Assembly: GCA_031424795.1 (NCBI GenBank)
Contig: JANPIC010000143.1
Span: forward strand, 1 to 22,164
Origin: Aalborgiella sp031424795
GTDB taxonomy: Bacteria > Pseudomonadota > Gammaproteobacteria > Burkholderiales > Burkholderiaceae_C
Length of the DNA: 22,164 nucleotides
Reading direction: 5' to 3'
Shown: positions 1 through 5,152 of the stretch, in pieces
Layout: each line of letters begins with the position of its first letter
Numbering within the stretch: position 1 is the first letter of the stretch
Translations under genes and position numbers: made by a program
The notes under the pieces: model-generated
Databases searched by the model: none
Told to the model about the DNA's origin: nothing
What the model saw: the letters and a program-made list of their open reading frames with translations, nothing else

Positions 1-34
1 CCAAAGGCATGCTAAAAACTGGCTGAACGCAGGA

Positions 35-40
35 TAGAAT
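35..40 (+). promoter_or_regulatory. possible -10 box of tRNA-Ser
   Basis: TAGAAT lies 9 bases before the first base of the tRNA and resembles a sigma-70 -10 element. No convincing -35 hexamer is visible at the usual distance, and only 34 bases of upstream sequence are in the window, so this is a weak call. Confidence 0.3.
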
Positions 41-49
41 AAGAGCCTT

Positions 50-139
50 GGAAGCGTGGCCGAGCGGTTGAAGGCACCGGTCTTGAAAACCGGCGACGGA
101 GTGATCTGTTCGTGAGTTCGAATCTCACCGCTTCCGCCA
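50..139 (+). tRNA. tRNA-Ser (anticodon UGA)
   Basis: The 90-nt gene folds as a class II (long variable arm) tRNA. The 5' acceptor strand GGAAGCG pairs with CGCTTCC, followed by discriminator G and an encoded CCA. The anticodon stem CCGGT/ACCGG encloses the loop CTTGAAA, which puts TGA at positions 34-36. The T-arm GTGAGTTCGAATCTCAC is complete. UGA reads the serine codon UCA and, by wobble, other UCN codons. Its 3' end (acceptor strand, discriminator, CCA and two further bases) is the left attachment core of the downstream prophage. Integration therefore keeps the tRNA intact but replaces its native downstream sequence. The native flank, with a run of six T, is now found after 7473. Confidence 0.97.
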
Positions 140-397
140 TACATCAAACTGGTTAACTAATTCACGTTTTCCAGTACTCTCTGGTTCAGCTTCTAGCGCT
201 GCAATTGCTATCCATTTAATAGCATCTTCTCCCAATGAAACAGCTATTTTTCCCGCCATAGTCGGAGATAGTCTTTCCCTTGTTTTAGCTACTGCTAAAG
301 TGCTCCGTGTTACACCCAATTTTGCACACCACTTTGAAGCATTCATGCCGTACTCTGGCTGTAATGCTTTGGTTAACAATTCCATTGTTGTTTGCAT
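125..397 (-). CDS. putative prophage repressor / HTH regulator, C-terminus set by attL
   Basis: This 90-aa protein has a likely helix-turn-helix at about residues 20-55 (KWCAKLGVTRSTLAVAKTRE followed by LSPTMAGKIAVSLG), the size and layout of small Cro/CI- or DUF3693-like phage regulators. I place it by pattern, not by a named family. It is read leftward, away from the structural genes, and its 5' side faces three palindromic operator-like sites (417-502). Its last five codons (W R K R stop) lie in the att core and its TGA stop uses base t125 of the tRNA gene. In the excised phage circle the stop becomes TGG and the frame adds 14 residues (WLPNFLIFSKFNTA) before TAG. It is therefore a C-terminally truncated form in the lysogen. 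No transcription terminator follows it in the integrated state, so its message would run antisense into tRNA-Ser. Confidence 0.75.
   Translation of the reverse strand: MQTTMELLTKALQPEYGMNASKWCAKLGVTRSTLAVAKTRERLSPTMAGKIAVSLGEDAIKWIAIAALEAEPESTGKRELVNQFDVWRKR
126..141 (+). repeat. attL core (16-bp direct repeat, copy 1)
   Basis: CACCGCTTCCGCCATA spans the end of the tRNA-Ser T-stem, its 3' acceptor strand, CCA and two bases beyond. It is identical to 7458-7473. The flanking bases differ at both ends (t125 versus c7457, c142 versus t7474), which sets the core limits. Confidence 0.92.
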
Positions 398-416
398 AAA
401 AACTCCATTTATTTAG

Positions 417-431
417 ATTTCAGGCTGTCAT
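417..431. promoter_or_regulatory. operator-like site O1
   Basis: ATTTCAGGCTGTCAT matches the perfect palindrome at 488-502 in 13 of 15 positions. It lies 19 bases upstream of the repressor start codon, where a bound regulator could control its own gene. Confidence 0.55.
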
Positions 432-447
432 CTTACTAACAAAATAG

Positions 448-462
448 ATTACATGCAGTAAA
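448..462. promoter_or_regulatory. operator-like site O2
   Basis: ATTACATGCAGTAAA keeps the TTAC...GTAA arms of the 488-502 palindrome (12 of 15 positions match). It overlaps the -35 element of the rightward promoter candidate at 449-476. Centre distances are 31 bp to O1 and 40 bp to O3, near three and four helical turns. Confidence 0.5.
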
Positions 463-476
463 CATTGTGTTATATT
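449..476 (+). promoter_or_regulatory. candidate rightward early phage promoter
   Basis: TTACAT (449-454), a 16-bp spacer and TATATT (471-476) resemble a sigma-70 promoter. O2 covers its -35 box and O3 lies at about the transcription start, so a bound repressor would block it. If it drives the replication genes from 762 onward, its RNA also runs antisense across the leftward gene at 538-738. Confidence 0.45.
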
Positions 477-487
477 CGCTCAAAATG

Positions 488-502
488 ATTACAGGCTGTA
501 AT
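488..502. promoter_or_regulatory. operator-like site O3 (perfect 15-bp palindrome)
   Basis: ATTACAGGCTGTAAT is a perfect inverted repeat around a central G. It is the best of three related sites between the regulator and the rest of the phage, and the natural candidate for the repressor's consensus operator. Confidence 0.6.
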
Positions 503-537
503 AAAAAAGCGGGATTGACAACATTTATGCAACTTTT

Positions 538-738
538 TCAAAACTTGATGTTTCTGCTTCTTTCATACAACGTTCGTTGTTTGCCAAGCCGCTTTCCAAG
601 CCTTGATTCATTAATCCCGTCCCTGACTGCTGCCTTCGTTAGCAAGTACAGCACGTACAAAAAAACAGCCAAAACGACTATTTCTGTAAGCAGCAACAAA
701 AAAGCGTACCGCTGCACTTCCAAAACCCAAGCATCCAT
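538..738 (-). CDS. small prophage membrane protein, leftward
   Basis: This 66-aa protein has one strongly hydrophobic segment at about residues 12-34 (YAFLLLLTEIVVLAVFLYVL) followed by a basic tail rich in Arg and Lys, which predicts a single inner-membrane helix with a cytoplasmic C-terminus. I do not recognise a family. A strong ribosome site, CAGGAG, lies seven bases before the ATG on this strand, which favours it over the overlapping rightward reading frame (485-751), which has no good ribosome site. It is transcribed toward the regulator gene and may share its message. Small membrane proteins in this position of a temperate filamentous phage could act in host interaction or exclusion, but no function can be assigned. 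Confidence 0.6.
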   Translation of the reverse strand: MDAWVLEVQRYAFLLLLTEIVVLAVFLYVLYLLTKAAVRDGINESRLGKRLGKQRTLYERSRNIKF

Positions 739-743
739 TTTTA

Positions 744-755
744 ACTCCTGAAGGA
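744..755. promoter_or_regulatory. back-to-back ribosome binding sites of divergent genes
   Basis: Only 23 bases separate the start codons of the leftward 66-aa gene (ATG ending at 738) and the rightward 31-aa gene (762). Within them CTCCTG (744-749) is the leftward ribosome site read in reverse complement and AAGGA (751-755) the rightward one. There is no room for promoters, so each transcript must start inside or beyond the opposite gene. Confidence 0.65.
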
Positions 756-761
756 TTAATC

Positions 762-857
762 ATGTTAATGACTGTACTTCAAGCCCTGACACTCGCCGCC
801 ATGCTGGTCGCCTCTGTCACTTGGACAATAAAACTGTATCGGGACATGAAAGCATGA
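762..857 (+). CDS. 31-aa hydrophobic phage peptide
   Basis: ATG at 762 follows AAGGA with six bases between and opens a 31-codon frame (MLMTVLQALTLAAMLVASVT then WTIKLYRDMKA). It is a single membrane helix with a short basic tail. It is the first gene of the rightward run, and its stop TGA overlaps the next start as ATGATG, which indicates coupled translation. The size is like inovirus pVII/pIX (about 30 residues), but the position ahead of the replication gene is not where those normally sit, so I leave the role open. Confidence 0.6.
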   Translation: MLMTVLQALTLAAMLVASVTWTIKLYRDMKA

Positions 858-1189
858 TGCTCGAACCCTACACCCATGCTGCACATGCCCAACGCTGCCA
901 CAAAGCAGCATTGGAAGGCTCTGTTTTATTAAATCAATACGTACAGGTCAAAAAAGGACAAATCGTCTCCTGTGCTCGTTTGATATCTGCTTGGACTGTT
1001 CCCTTTGAAGATCTTGATTGCTGGACGGTCGATACTTTTTGGCCTTATAAAGCCAGATTTACAACACCCTGCAAAAACGTTCGCCTTTGTGGCGACGAAA
1101 AATGCTCGTGCATTGCCGAGGACACGGCGAAGCGCGAGCGCTTCAGCGCCGAGCTCGCCGCGGCCGCGGCTGACCCCGAAAGCATGTGA
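854..1189 (+). CDS. hypothetical inovirus protein upstream of the replication gene
   Basis: The 111-aa protein is of unknown function. I chose ATG 854 because it overlaps the preceding stop (ATGA); the frame is open further upstream to about 821. Seven cysteines are present, four of them clustered near the C-terminus (C-x5-C-x5-C-x-C in PCKNVRLCGDEKCSC), which could bind a metal. There is no signal peptide or membrane helix, so it is probably cytoplasmic. It sits one base before the replication initiator and is likely coupled to it (TGAGATG). The last 25 or so codons (AEDTAKRERFSAELAAAAAD) are written in very GC-rich DNA (50 of 63 bases at 1115-1177), unlike the AT-leaning sequence around them. 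Confidence 0.6.
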   Translation: MMLEPYTHAAHAQRCHKAALEGSVLLNQYVQVKKGQIVSCARLISAWTVPFEDLDCWTVDTFWPYKARFTTPCKNVRLCGDEKCSCIAEDTAKRERFSAELAAAAADPESM

Positions 1190-1190
1190 G

Positions 1191-2375
1191 ATGCAAGTAA
1201 CACCTCACAAAAGTCTCACCCATGAGACTGCGACACTTAAAACCAAGGGTTTGCACTACCTAAATCCAAATGATCAATTTTGCAAATACAACCCAGATTT
1301 AGCAAAAAAACGGATTCCTCTCCAATTTGGTGACCTAGACCATCGCCATGATGTAGAAGAGCCTTTTTTCGTTGACTGGCTCACGATCAAGCAAACATTT
1401 GATTTTGAAATTCCAGTCATCAATGCTGGCGTTATTTTTTCAGTTGACGCACACGGTGAAGTCGAATGGCAAACACAGCGTCCTTCAAAAATTCAAGGCT
1501 CACATGACACTTCAATTCAATTACGTTCTGATGGTCACACTGTATTTTTTTCCGGCAATGTTTCTCGCTTTGGGCGTACTAATAATCTCTTCGGATACTC
1601 GTTCGCCAAGTGCTTATCTCGCGTCAATTCTGTGCTCCATCGTTTCGGTTTGCCTGCTTTCACAGCCGGTCAAAAATTTTATCGAAACGTCCGCCACGAA
1701 GACGGAACGTATTCACAGAAACTTGCTTATACAGGCGCATCGATATCACGGATTGATTTGACAAAAAACTATGAAACCGGTTCTTTGTCAAACGCTCGTG
1801 CATACCTTGAATTTCTTGCTACACAGCAAGGCAATGCACGTTTAAAAGTTGGCACACGTGTCGACGGTGAAACCGTTGATTGGGGTCGTGGCTCACGCCG
1901 CTTGTACATGAAGGTGTACATCAAATCTGCTGAATTGCGAAAGCATGACGGGTCGCCAGATTTGATTGATTATTGCGAAAAAGTCGGCATCGTCAGGTTT
2001 GAAATTACAGCCAAAGCAACACAACTCCAAGACATGGATTGCAATTATTTAGGAGGGTTCGATATGAACAAAGTAGTAGAACTATTTACAGATCGTGCAG
2101 CGGTATTAACCCGCGCCGAACACACACACGATGACATGGAAAAACTTCCAAATCACCTTCGTCGTACTGCTCGTGATTATCTATCTGGTGATGATTTAAG
2201 TATGCACCTTTCAAGAGCCACATTGTTTCGTCATCGTGCAGGACTGTTGCCATATGGCATTGATATTTCTGTTCGTCGCAACGTGATTGATTTTAAACCC
2301 AGAGTGCGAGTAATTGAGCTGAAGCCCGCCTCTGTACCTAGTTGGTATCAGCTTGATGAAAGGTTAGCAGCATGA
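1191..2375 (+). CDS. phage replication initiation protein, gene II / Phage_CRI type
   Basis: This 394-aa protein is expected to nick the plus-strand origin of the double-stranded replicative form and start rolling-circle replication. Family marks are DWLTI (62-66), SRIDLT.NYETGS (186-198), R-x-LYMKVYIKSAEL (237-249) and VRFEIT (268-273), followed by a C-terminal gene X-like part. The frame opens earlier (1005), but that extension is translated from the preceding gene's region and reads as low-complexity Ser/Pro/Arg. ATG 1191, one base after the previous stop, is therefore preferred, although its own ribosome site is weak and translation is probably coupled. Its stop overlaps the next start (ATGA at 2372). 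A strong internal start at 2064 probably yields a separate C-terminal protein. Confidence 0.85.
   Translation: MQVTPHKSLTHETATLKTKGLHYLNPNDQFCKYNPDLAKKRIPLQFGDLDHRHDVEEPFFVDWLTIKQTFDFEIPVINAGVIFSVDAHGEVEWQTQRPSKIQGSHDTSIQLRSDGHTVFFSGNVSRFGRTNNLFGYSFAKCLSRVNSVLHRFGLPAFTAGQKFYRNVRHEDGTYSQKLAYTGASISRIDLTKNYETGSLSNARAYLEFLATQQGNARLKVGTRVDGETVDWGRGSRRLYMKVYIKSAELRKHDGSPDLIDYCEKVGIVRFEITAKATQLQDMDCNYLGGFDMNKVVELFTDRAAVLTRAEHTHDDMEKLPNHLRRTARDYLSGDDLSMHLSRATLFRHRAGLLPYGIDISVRRNVIDFKPRVRVIELKPASVPSWYQLDERLAA
2051..2057 (+). promoter_or_regulatory. strong internal ribosome binding site for gene X-like product
   Basis: AGGAGGG ends six bases before an in-frame ATG (2064) inside the replication gene. 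It is the best Shine-Dalgarno match in the phage, stronger than that of the full-length replication protein. Confidence 0.7.
2064..2375 (+). CDS. gene X-like C-terminal replication protein from internal start
   Basis: Translation from ATG 2064, in frame with the replication initiator (its Met292), would give a 103-aa protein. In Ff phages gene X is an internal in-frame restart in gene II that makes a 111-aa C-terminal protein needed for correct plus-strand replication and accumulation; the size and position match closely. The ribosome site AGGAGGG is ideal. The product lacks the N-terminal catalytic motifs and would act as a regulator or accessory DNA-binding factor. Protein-level evidence would be decisive; the call rests on the start signal and the Ff parallel. 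Confidence 0.65.
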   Translation: MNKVVELFTDRAAVLTRAEHTHDDMEKLPNHLRRTARDYLSGDDLSMHLSRATLFRHRAGLLPYGIDISVRRNVIDFKPRVRVIELKPASVPSWYQLDERLAA

Positions 2376-2680
2376 AAGCACAAATTATCGGATTCCTTAT
2401 GAAGGAAGGTATGTCTTCGAAAAGTGGAACACCAAAGCCATTTTCAATCGGTGAAATTTACGTTATGGTGCCTTTTTCTGACCGCGACGATGGCGCCAAG
2501 GGTCACATGGGTGGTAATCATAAAGTTGATGTAAATGTTATAAAAAAGATAGCGCATCTACCTTTGCCACTCCTCGTTGATTTGGATACACGCGATGTTA
2601 TGCAGTGGGGAAAGCAACAACTTGAAGTTGTTGATATTCGTCCGATTGAACGCATAGCGCAAGTTCAAAAAGTAGCTTAA
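2372..2680 (+). CDS. probable ssDNA-binding protein (gene V-like)
   Basis: The 102-aa soluble protein directly follows the replication gene with an ATGA overlap, the position of the helix-destabilising protein in inoviruses. There is no signal peptide or membrane helix. It has mixed beta-type sequence (KPFSIGEIYVMVPFSD, then QQLEVVDIRPIERI) consistent with a small OB-like fold. In the family this protein coats plus-strand DNA, switches replication to single-strand production and is stripped off at extrusion. Assignment is by size, order and character rather than a clear motif. Confidence 0.6.
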   Translation: MKAQIIGFLMKEGMSSKSGTPKPFSIGEIYVMVPFSDRDDGAKGHMGGNHKVDVNVIKKIAHLPLPLLVDLDTRDVMQWGKQQLEVVDIRPIERIAQVQKVA

Positions 2681-2683
2681 AAA

Positions 2684-2989
2684 ATGTATTGCGCTGTACC
2701 TCTTGCCGTCAAATCTTGCACAAGTGTGACCACAACCATGACGGCGAACGCTTCATCGTGTGGCACTTACCAGATGTTGAACCTGATTGTTCTTCAATCA
2801 AATACAACTTGCACCATTGGACAAATGCAATTGACAACTGCAAACGAGTTTGCATTAGGTACAGCCTCCCCTTTTACTTTGACGCTTTCTGAGGGCGGTT
2901 TGATAGCTGCCGCGATTCTTTTGGCTTGGGGCTTCGGCTGGTCGTACAAGCAATTGCAAAAAGCCGTTAACGGTGGTTCGCCAGAATAG
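2684..2989 (+). CDS. small inovirus membrane protein (minor coat candidate)
   Basis: The 101-aa protein has four cysteines in the N-terminal half and one membrane helix at about residues 71-87 (GLIAAAILLAWGFGWSYK) preceded by ASPFTLTLSEGG and followed by a basic tail. The pattern Ser-Pro-Phe, acidic/Gly turn, Ala-rich helix with Trp, then basic end is one I recognise from small proteins at this place in beta- and gammaproteobacterial inoviruses. It lies in the gene VII/IX interval between the ssDNA-binding gene and the major coat gene. The ribosome site is poor (start three bases after the previous stop), suggesting coupling. A reading frame at 2689-2892 on the same strand is a shadow. Confidence 0.6.
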   Translation: MYCAVPLAVKSCTSVTTTMTANASSCGTYQMLNLIVLQSNTTCTIGQMQLTTANEFALGTASPFTLTLSEGGLIAAAILLAWGFGWSYKQLQKAVNGGSPE

Positions 2990-2998
2990 GAAAAAATT

Positions 2999-3124
2999 AT
3001 GGATGTTGACCTTATTGTTGCAGAAATTGTAGCTGTGGTTGTTGTAGTTTCTTTAGTTGGTTTCGCCGTGATGCTAGTTCGAGCTTTACTTGCTGCTTAC
3101 CGATTAATACGTCAATCGCTTTAA
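2999..3124 (+). CDS. 41-aa membrane peptide (pVII/pIX-like)
   Basis: ATG 2999 follows AGGA (2988-2991) and opens a 41-codon frame: acidic start MDVDLIVAE, a long Val/Ala/Leu helix, and a basic end YRLIRQS. This is the layout of filamentous phage minor cap proteins, and it sits just before the major coat gene, as VII and IX do in Ff. The terminator-like hairpin at 3139-3186 follows it. Confidence 0.6.
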   Translation: MDVDLIVAEIVAVVVVVSLVGFAVMLVRALLAAYRLIRQSL

Positions 3125-3138
3125 ATTTTTGGCATTTG

Positions 3139-3186
3139 CACCTTTAGCCGAAACGGTGAAAACCGACATTTCAAAGGTGTTTTTTT
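3139..3186 (+). terminator. terminator-like hairpin between early genes and the coat gene
   Basis: CACCTTT (3139-3145) pairs with AAAGGTG (3173-3179), followed by seven T (3180-3186). Inside the loop a second hairpin CGGT-GAAA-ACCG (3154-3165) carries a GNRA-type tetraloop. It stands 14 bases before the major coat start, so it would reduce readthrough from the replication genes. The coat gene message would then come from partial readthrough, from processing, or from a promoter inside the preceding genes. Confidence 0.65.
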
Positions 3187-3199
3187 AGGACTTTTAAAA

Positions 3200-3397
3200 A
3201 TGAAAAATTCGAATTTAAAACTGGCTTCAGTCTTGGCTTTGACATTGGCTGCAACTGCTTCACAGGCTGCAATTGATGTATCCGGCGTGACTACTGAAAT
3301 TTCAGCAACTCTCGCACCTATCGGCTTGATTGGTGCTGGCGTCTTGCTGGTCATGGTCGCCATCAAAGCCTTCAAGTGGGTGCGTGGCGCTATGTAA
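3200..3397 (+). CDS. major coat protein precursor (pVIII-like)
   Basis: The 65-aa precursor has a signal peptide (MKNSNLKLASVLALTLAATA), with cleavage predicted after SQA at residue 23. The mature 42-residue chain has the canonical order: acidic amphipathic start (AIDVSGVTTEISATL), a hydrophobic core (IGLIGAGVLLVMVAI) and a basic C-terminus (KAFKWVRGAM) that contacts the DNA inside the virion. After cleavage it waits in the inner membrane and is added in thousands of copies during extrusion. AGGA at 3187-3190 serves as the ribosome site. Hairpins on both sides (3139-3186 and 3416-3440) suit a gene expressed more strongly than its neighbours. Confidence 0.92.
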   Translation: MKNSNLKLASVLALTLAATASQAAIDVSGVTTEISATLAPIGLIGAGVLLVMVAIKAFKWVRGAM

Positions 3398-3415
3398 TTT
3401 GCGGTTTGCAAACTG

Positions 3416-3440
3416 AAGGGCTATTTGAAAAAGTGCCCTT
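3416..3440 (+). other. hairpin after the major coat gene
   Basis: AAGGGC (3416-3421) pairs with GCCCTT (3435-3440) across a 13-base loop, 18 bases after the coat stop. There is no T run, so it is not a standard terminator. It may stabilise the coat message or lower expression of the adsorption protein. Confidence 0.4.
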
Positions 3441-3468
3441 TGGCTTGTCAATTAATAGGTGAAAAAAA

Positions 3469-3537
3469 ATGTATGACGTACACGGTGTTTATGTTTTGGT
3501 TGCGTTGCTTGGTGCTGCTTGGTTTATGTTTAACTAG
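3469..3537 (+). CDS. possible 22-aa membrane micropeptide overlapping the pIII signal peptide
   Basis: ATG 3469 lies seven bases after AGGTG, a better spacing than that of the adsorption protein start at 3473. It reads MYDVHGVYVLVALLGAAWFM then FN and stop, a single short membrane helix in another frame. It could be a virion cap peptide (genes VII and IX of Ff are tiny and overlap) or simply the off-frame reading of a hydrophobic signal sequence. Evidence is thin. Confidence 0.3.
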   Translation: MYDVHGVYVLVALLGAAWFMFN

Positions 3538-5149
3538 TGCAGCAAATGCAACCGTTAAATATTGGGTCACAGGGTATCCGGCTTATTTTGGCGCTACTCC
3601 TCAGCAGGGTTGTACTGCTTATGCTAATTATTTGCTTAATTCTGGCTATCTAAATGCAACGGCAATAACCGCTTCAGAAACAACGTGTAATTACACAGTT
3701 GATACAGTCGTTACCTATGGCCAACCTGCACAGCCTGTTATCCGTTCAGAACCTATTTCTGCTGCATGTGTTACACATCCAACAACTGATTTGAATGGCA
3801 CTACTTCAATCTGGTTCCGTAAAGATGTTTCGGCTGTACTTTATTTGTTTAATGGTGGCAGTGCTGTTGATGTTCCCGCGAATCAATGTATTGACAGGTG
3901 CCAAGCTGTTTTAAATACATCAAAAACTGCATCATTTGCAGCTGCAACAACCGATGGAACTAGTCTTGGTTCTATTGCATGTTCACCTGCCAATGCAGCA
4001 ATCGGTTCTACTGTAACTTGTTCTGCTTTTTTTGATGAAACAACCACTCTTTGTGGAACTCCAACCACTAATACAGTCAATATTTTTCATAGTTGCCCTT
4101 CCGGTCAAAGATTAGACACGTCTAATAATTCATGCAAACTCATTCCAACTTGCACCGCACCTCAACAGCTAAACGCTCAGTTTATTTGTGAATCTCCAGC
4201 ATGCCCCACTGGACAAGTTCGTGAAACAGCACTCGGTCTATGTAAACCAATTGTTTGCACTGCTCCACTGCAAAAAGTTGGAAATGAGTGTCAAATTCCA
4301 TCATGTCCAACAGGTGAAACTTATGAATACACAAATGGAATTGGTTCCTGTGTCAAGAATGCTCCACTTTGTCAACTCCCTCAAACATTAGTAAATGGTA
4401 TTTGTAAATCACCAACTTGCGCGACAGGAATGATGTTGCATTCTTCTGGCAGTTGCATCCCAAACCCTTTAACTAATCCAAACACATCAGCTGGTTCTGG
4501 CTCAGGTACTGGAACAGGCACAGGCACAGGAGGCGGTACTACTGGTACATCAGGCGGTGGCGGTGCTGCAACGGGCATTACTGGCTCTGGCGGTGGTGCA
4601 ACGGCTGGCGGTACTACCGCTGGCGCTGGCACTGGCACATCTGGCGGTTCTGGATCTGGTGGCACAAGCACAAACACAAGTAAATCAGGAACTTGTACAA
4701 CTGCGCCATGCGGCGAATGTGACCCTACTAAAGAAACTTGTGGCAACACATTCGGCGGCTCGTGTAAATCAGGTTTCAAGTGCAACGGTGATGCTATTCA
4801 ATGTGCTGTGGCTCAAGCAACAAATAAAGCTGAATGTCTACTCAAATCGCTCTACGTCGAAACCCAAGACAACCTTATTTACAACGAAGGCAAAACAACC
4901 GTCGATGCTGGCACTAAAGCGCTTGGCACTACGGGCGGCATTCAAGTTCAATCAGGCGGTGCTATAACAATTGATAGCAACAATCCTTTTAGTTCTTCTT
5001 GTCCTGCTGACATGCCATTGTTCACTTATAAGAGTCAACAATACATGCTTCCCCTTGGTCAGTATTGCAATATTTTTCAAATCATGGGAAATATCATGTT
5101 GTTGTGTGCGTCCCTTATTGCTCTAAAAATCATCATGAAAGTCGAGTAA
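3473..5149 (+). CDS. adsorption / minor coat protein (pIII-like, TspB-type C-terminus)
   Basis: The 558-aa protein binds the host receptor (usually a pilus) and ends virion release. ATG 3473 gives a clean signal peptide (MTYTVFMFWLRCLVLLGLCL, cleavage near ANA, residue 26); a TTG at 3425 would add 16 residues. Order: an N-terminal domain to about residue 205; a Cys-rich region (about 207-335) of alternating C-x-APQ-x-C and CPTG-x-C modules; a Gly/Ser/Thr linker (about 339-402); a C-terminal domain beginning CGECDPTKETCGNTFGGSC with the CNGDAIQCAVA motif known from Neisseria TspB-like and related inovirus proteins; and a membrane anchor in the last 25 residues. The linker plus anchored C-terminal domain is the Ff pIII plan. 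The start of the next gene is three bases after the stop. Confidence 0.85.
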   Translation: MTYTVFMFWLRCLVLLGLCLTSAANATVKYWVTGYPAYFGATPQQGCTAYANYLLNSGYLNATAITASETTCNYTVDTVVTYGQPAQPVIRSEPISAACVTHPTTDLNGTTSIWFRKDVSAVLYLFNGGSAVDVPANQCIDRCQAVLNTSKTASFAAATTDGTSLGSIACSPANAAIGSTVTCSAFFDETTTLCGTPTTNTVNIFHSCPSGQRLDTSNNSCKLIPTCTAPQQLNAQFICESPACPTGQVRETALGLCKPIVCTAPLQKVGNECQIPSCPTGETYEYTNGIGSCVKNAPLCQLPQTLVNGICKSPTCATGMMLHSSGSCIPNPLTNPNTSAGSGSGTGTGTGTGGGTTGTSGGGGAATGITGSGGGATAGGTTAGAGTGTSGGSGSGGTSTNTSKSGTCTTAPCGECDPTKETCGNTFGGSCKSGFKCNGDAIQCAVAQATNKAECLLKSLYVETQDNLIYNEGKTTVDAGTKALGTTGGIQVQSGGAITIDSNNPFSSSCPADMPLFTYKSQQYMLPLGQYCNIFQIMGNIMLLCASLIALKIIMKVE

Positions 5150-5152
5150 AAA

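Noticed and set aside
125..397. ssrA-like degradation tag in the extended repressor tail
   Set aside because: The 14 added residues end in NTA, not the LAA/AA-type ending of known tags. The tail is hydrophobic, but proteolysis cannot be claimed.
467..751. Rightward reading frame of about 94 codons opposite the 66-aa leftward gene
   Set aside because: It has no ribosome site, its composition is unlike a protein, and the opposite strand has a strong AGGAG site and a clear membrane helix.
1005..1190. N-terminal extension of the replication initiator
   Set aside because: It overlaps the preceding gene, reads as Ser/Pro/Arg low complexity and gives no family motif; ATG 1191 is preferred.
2689..2892. 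Second frame inside the small membrane protein gene
   Set aside because: It starts with TTG without a ribosome site and has no membrane or domain pattern; a shadow of 2684-2989.
4381..4785. Leftward Pro/Val-rich frame across the pIII linker
   Set aside because: It is the antisense of the Gly/Ser/Thr-repeat linker; low-complexity DNA keeps the other strand open.
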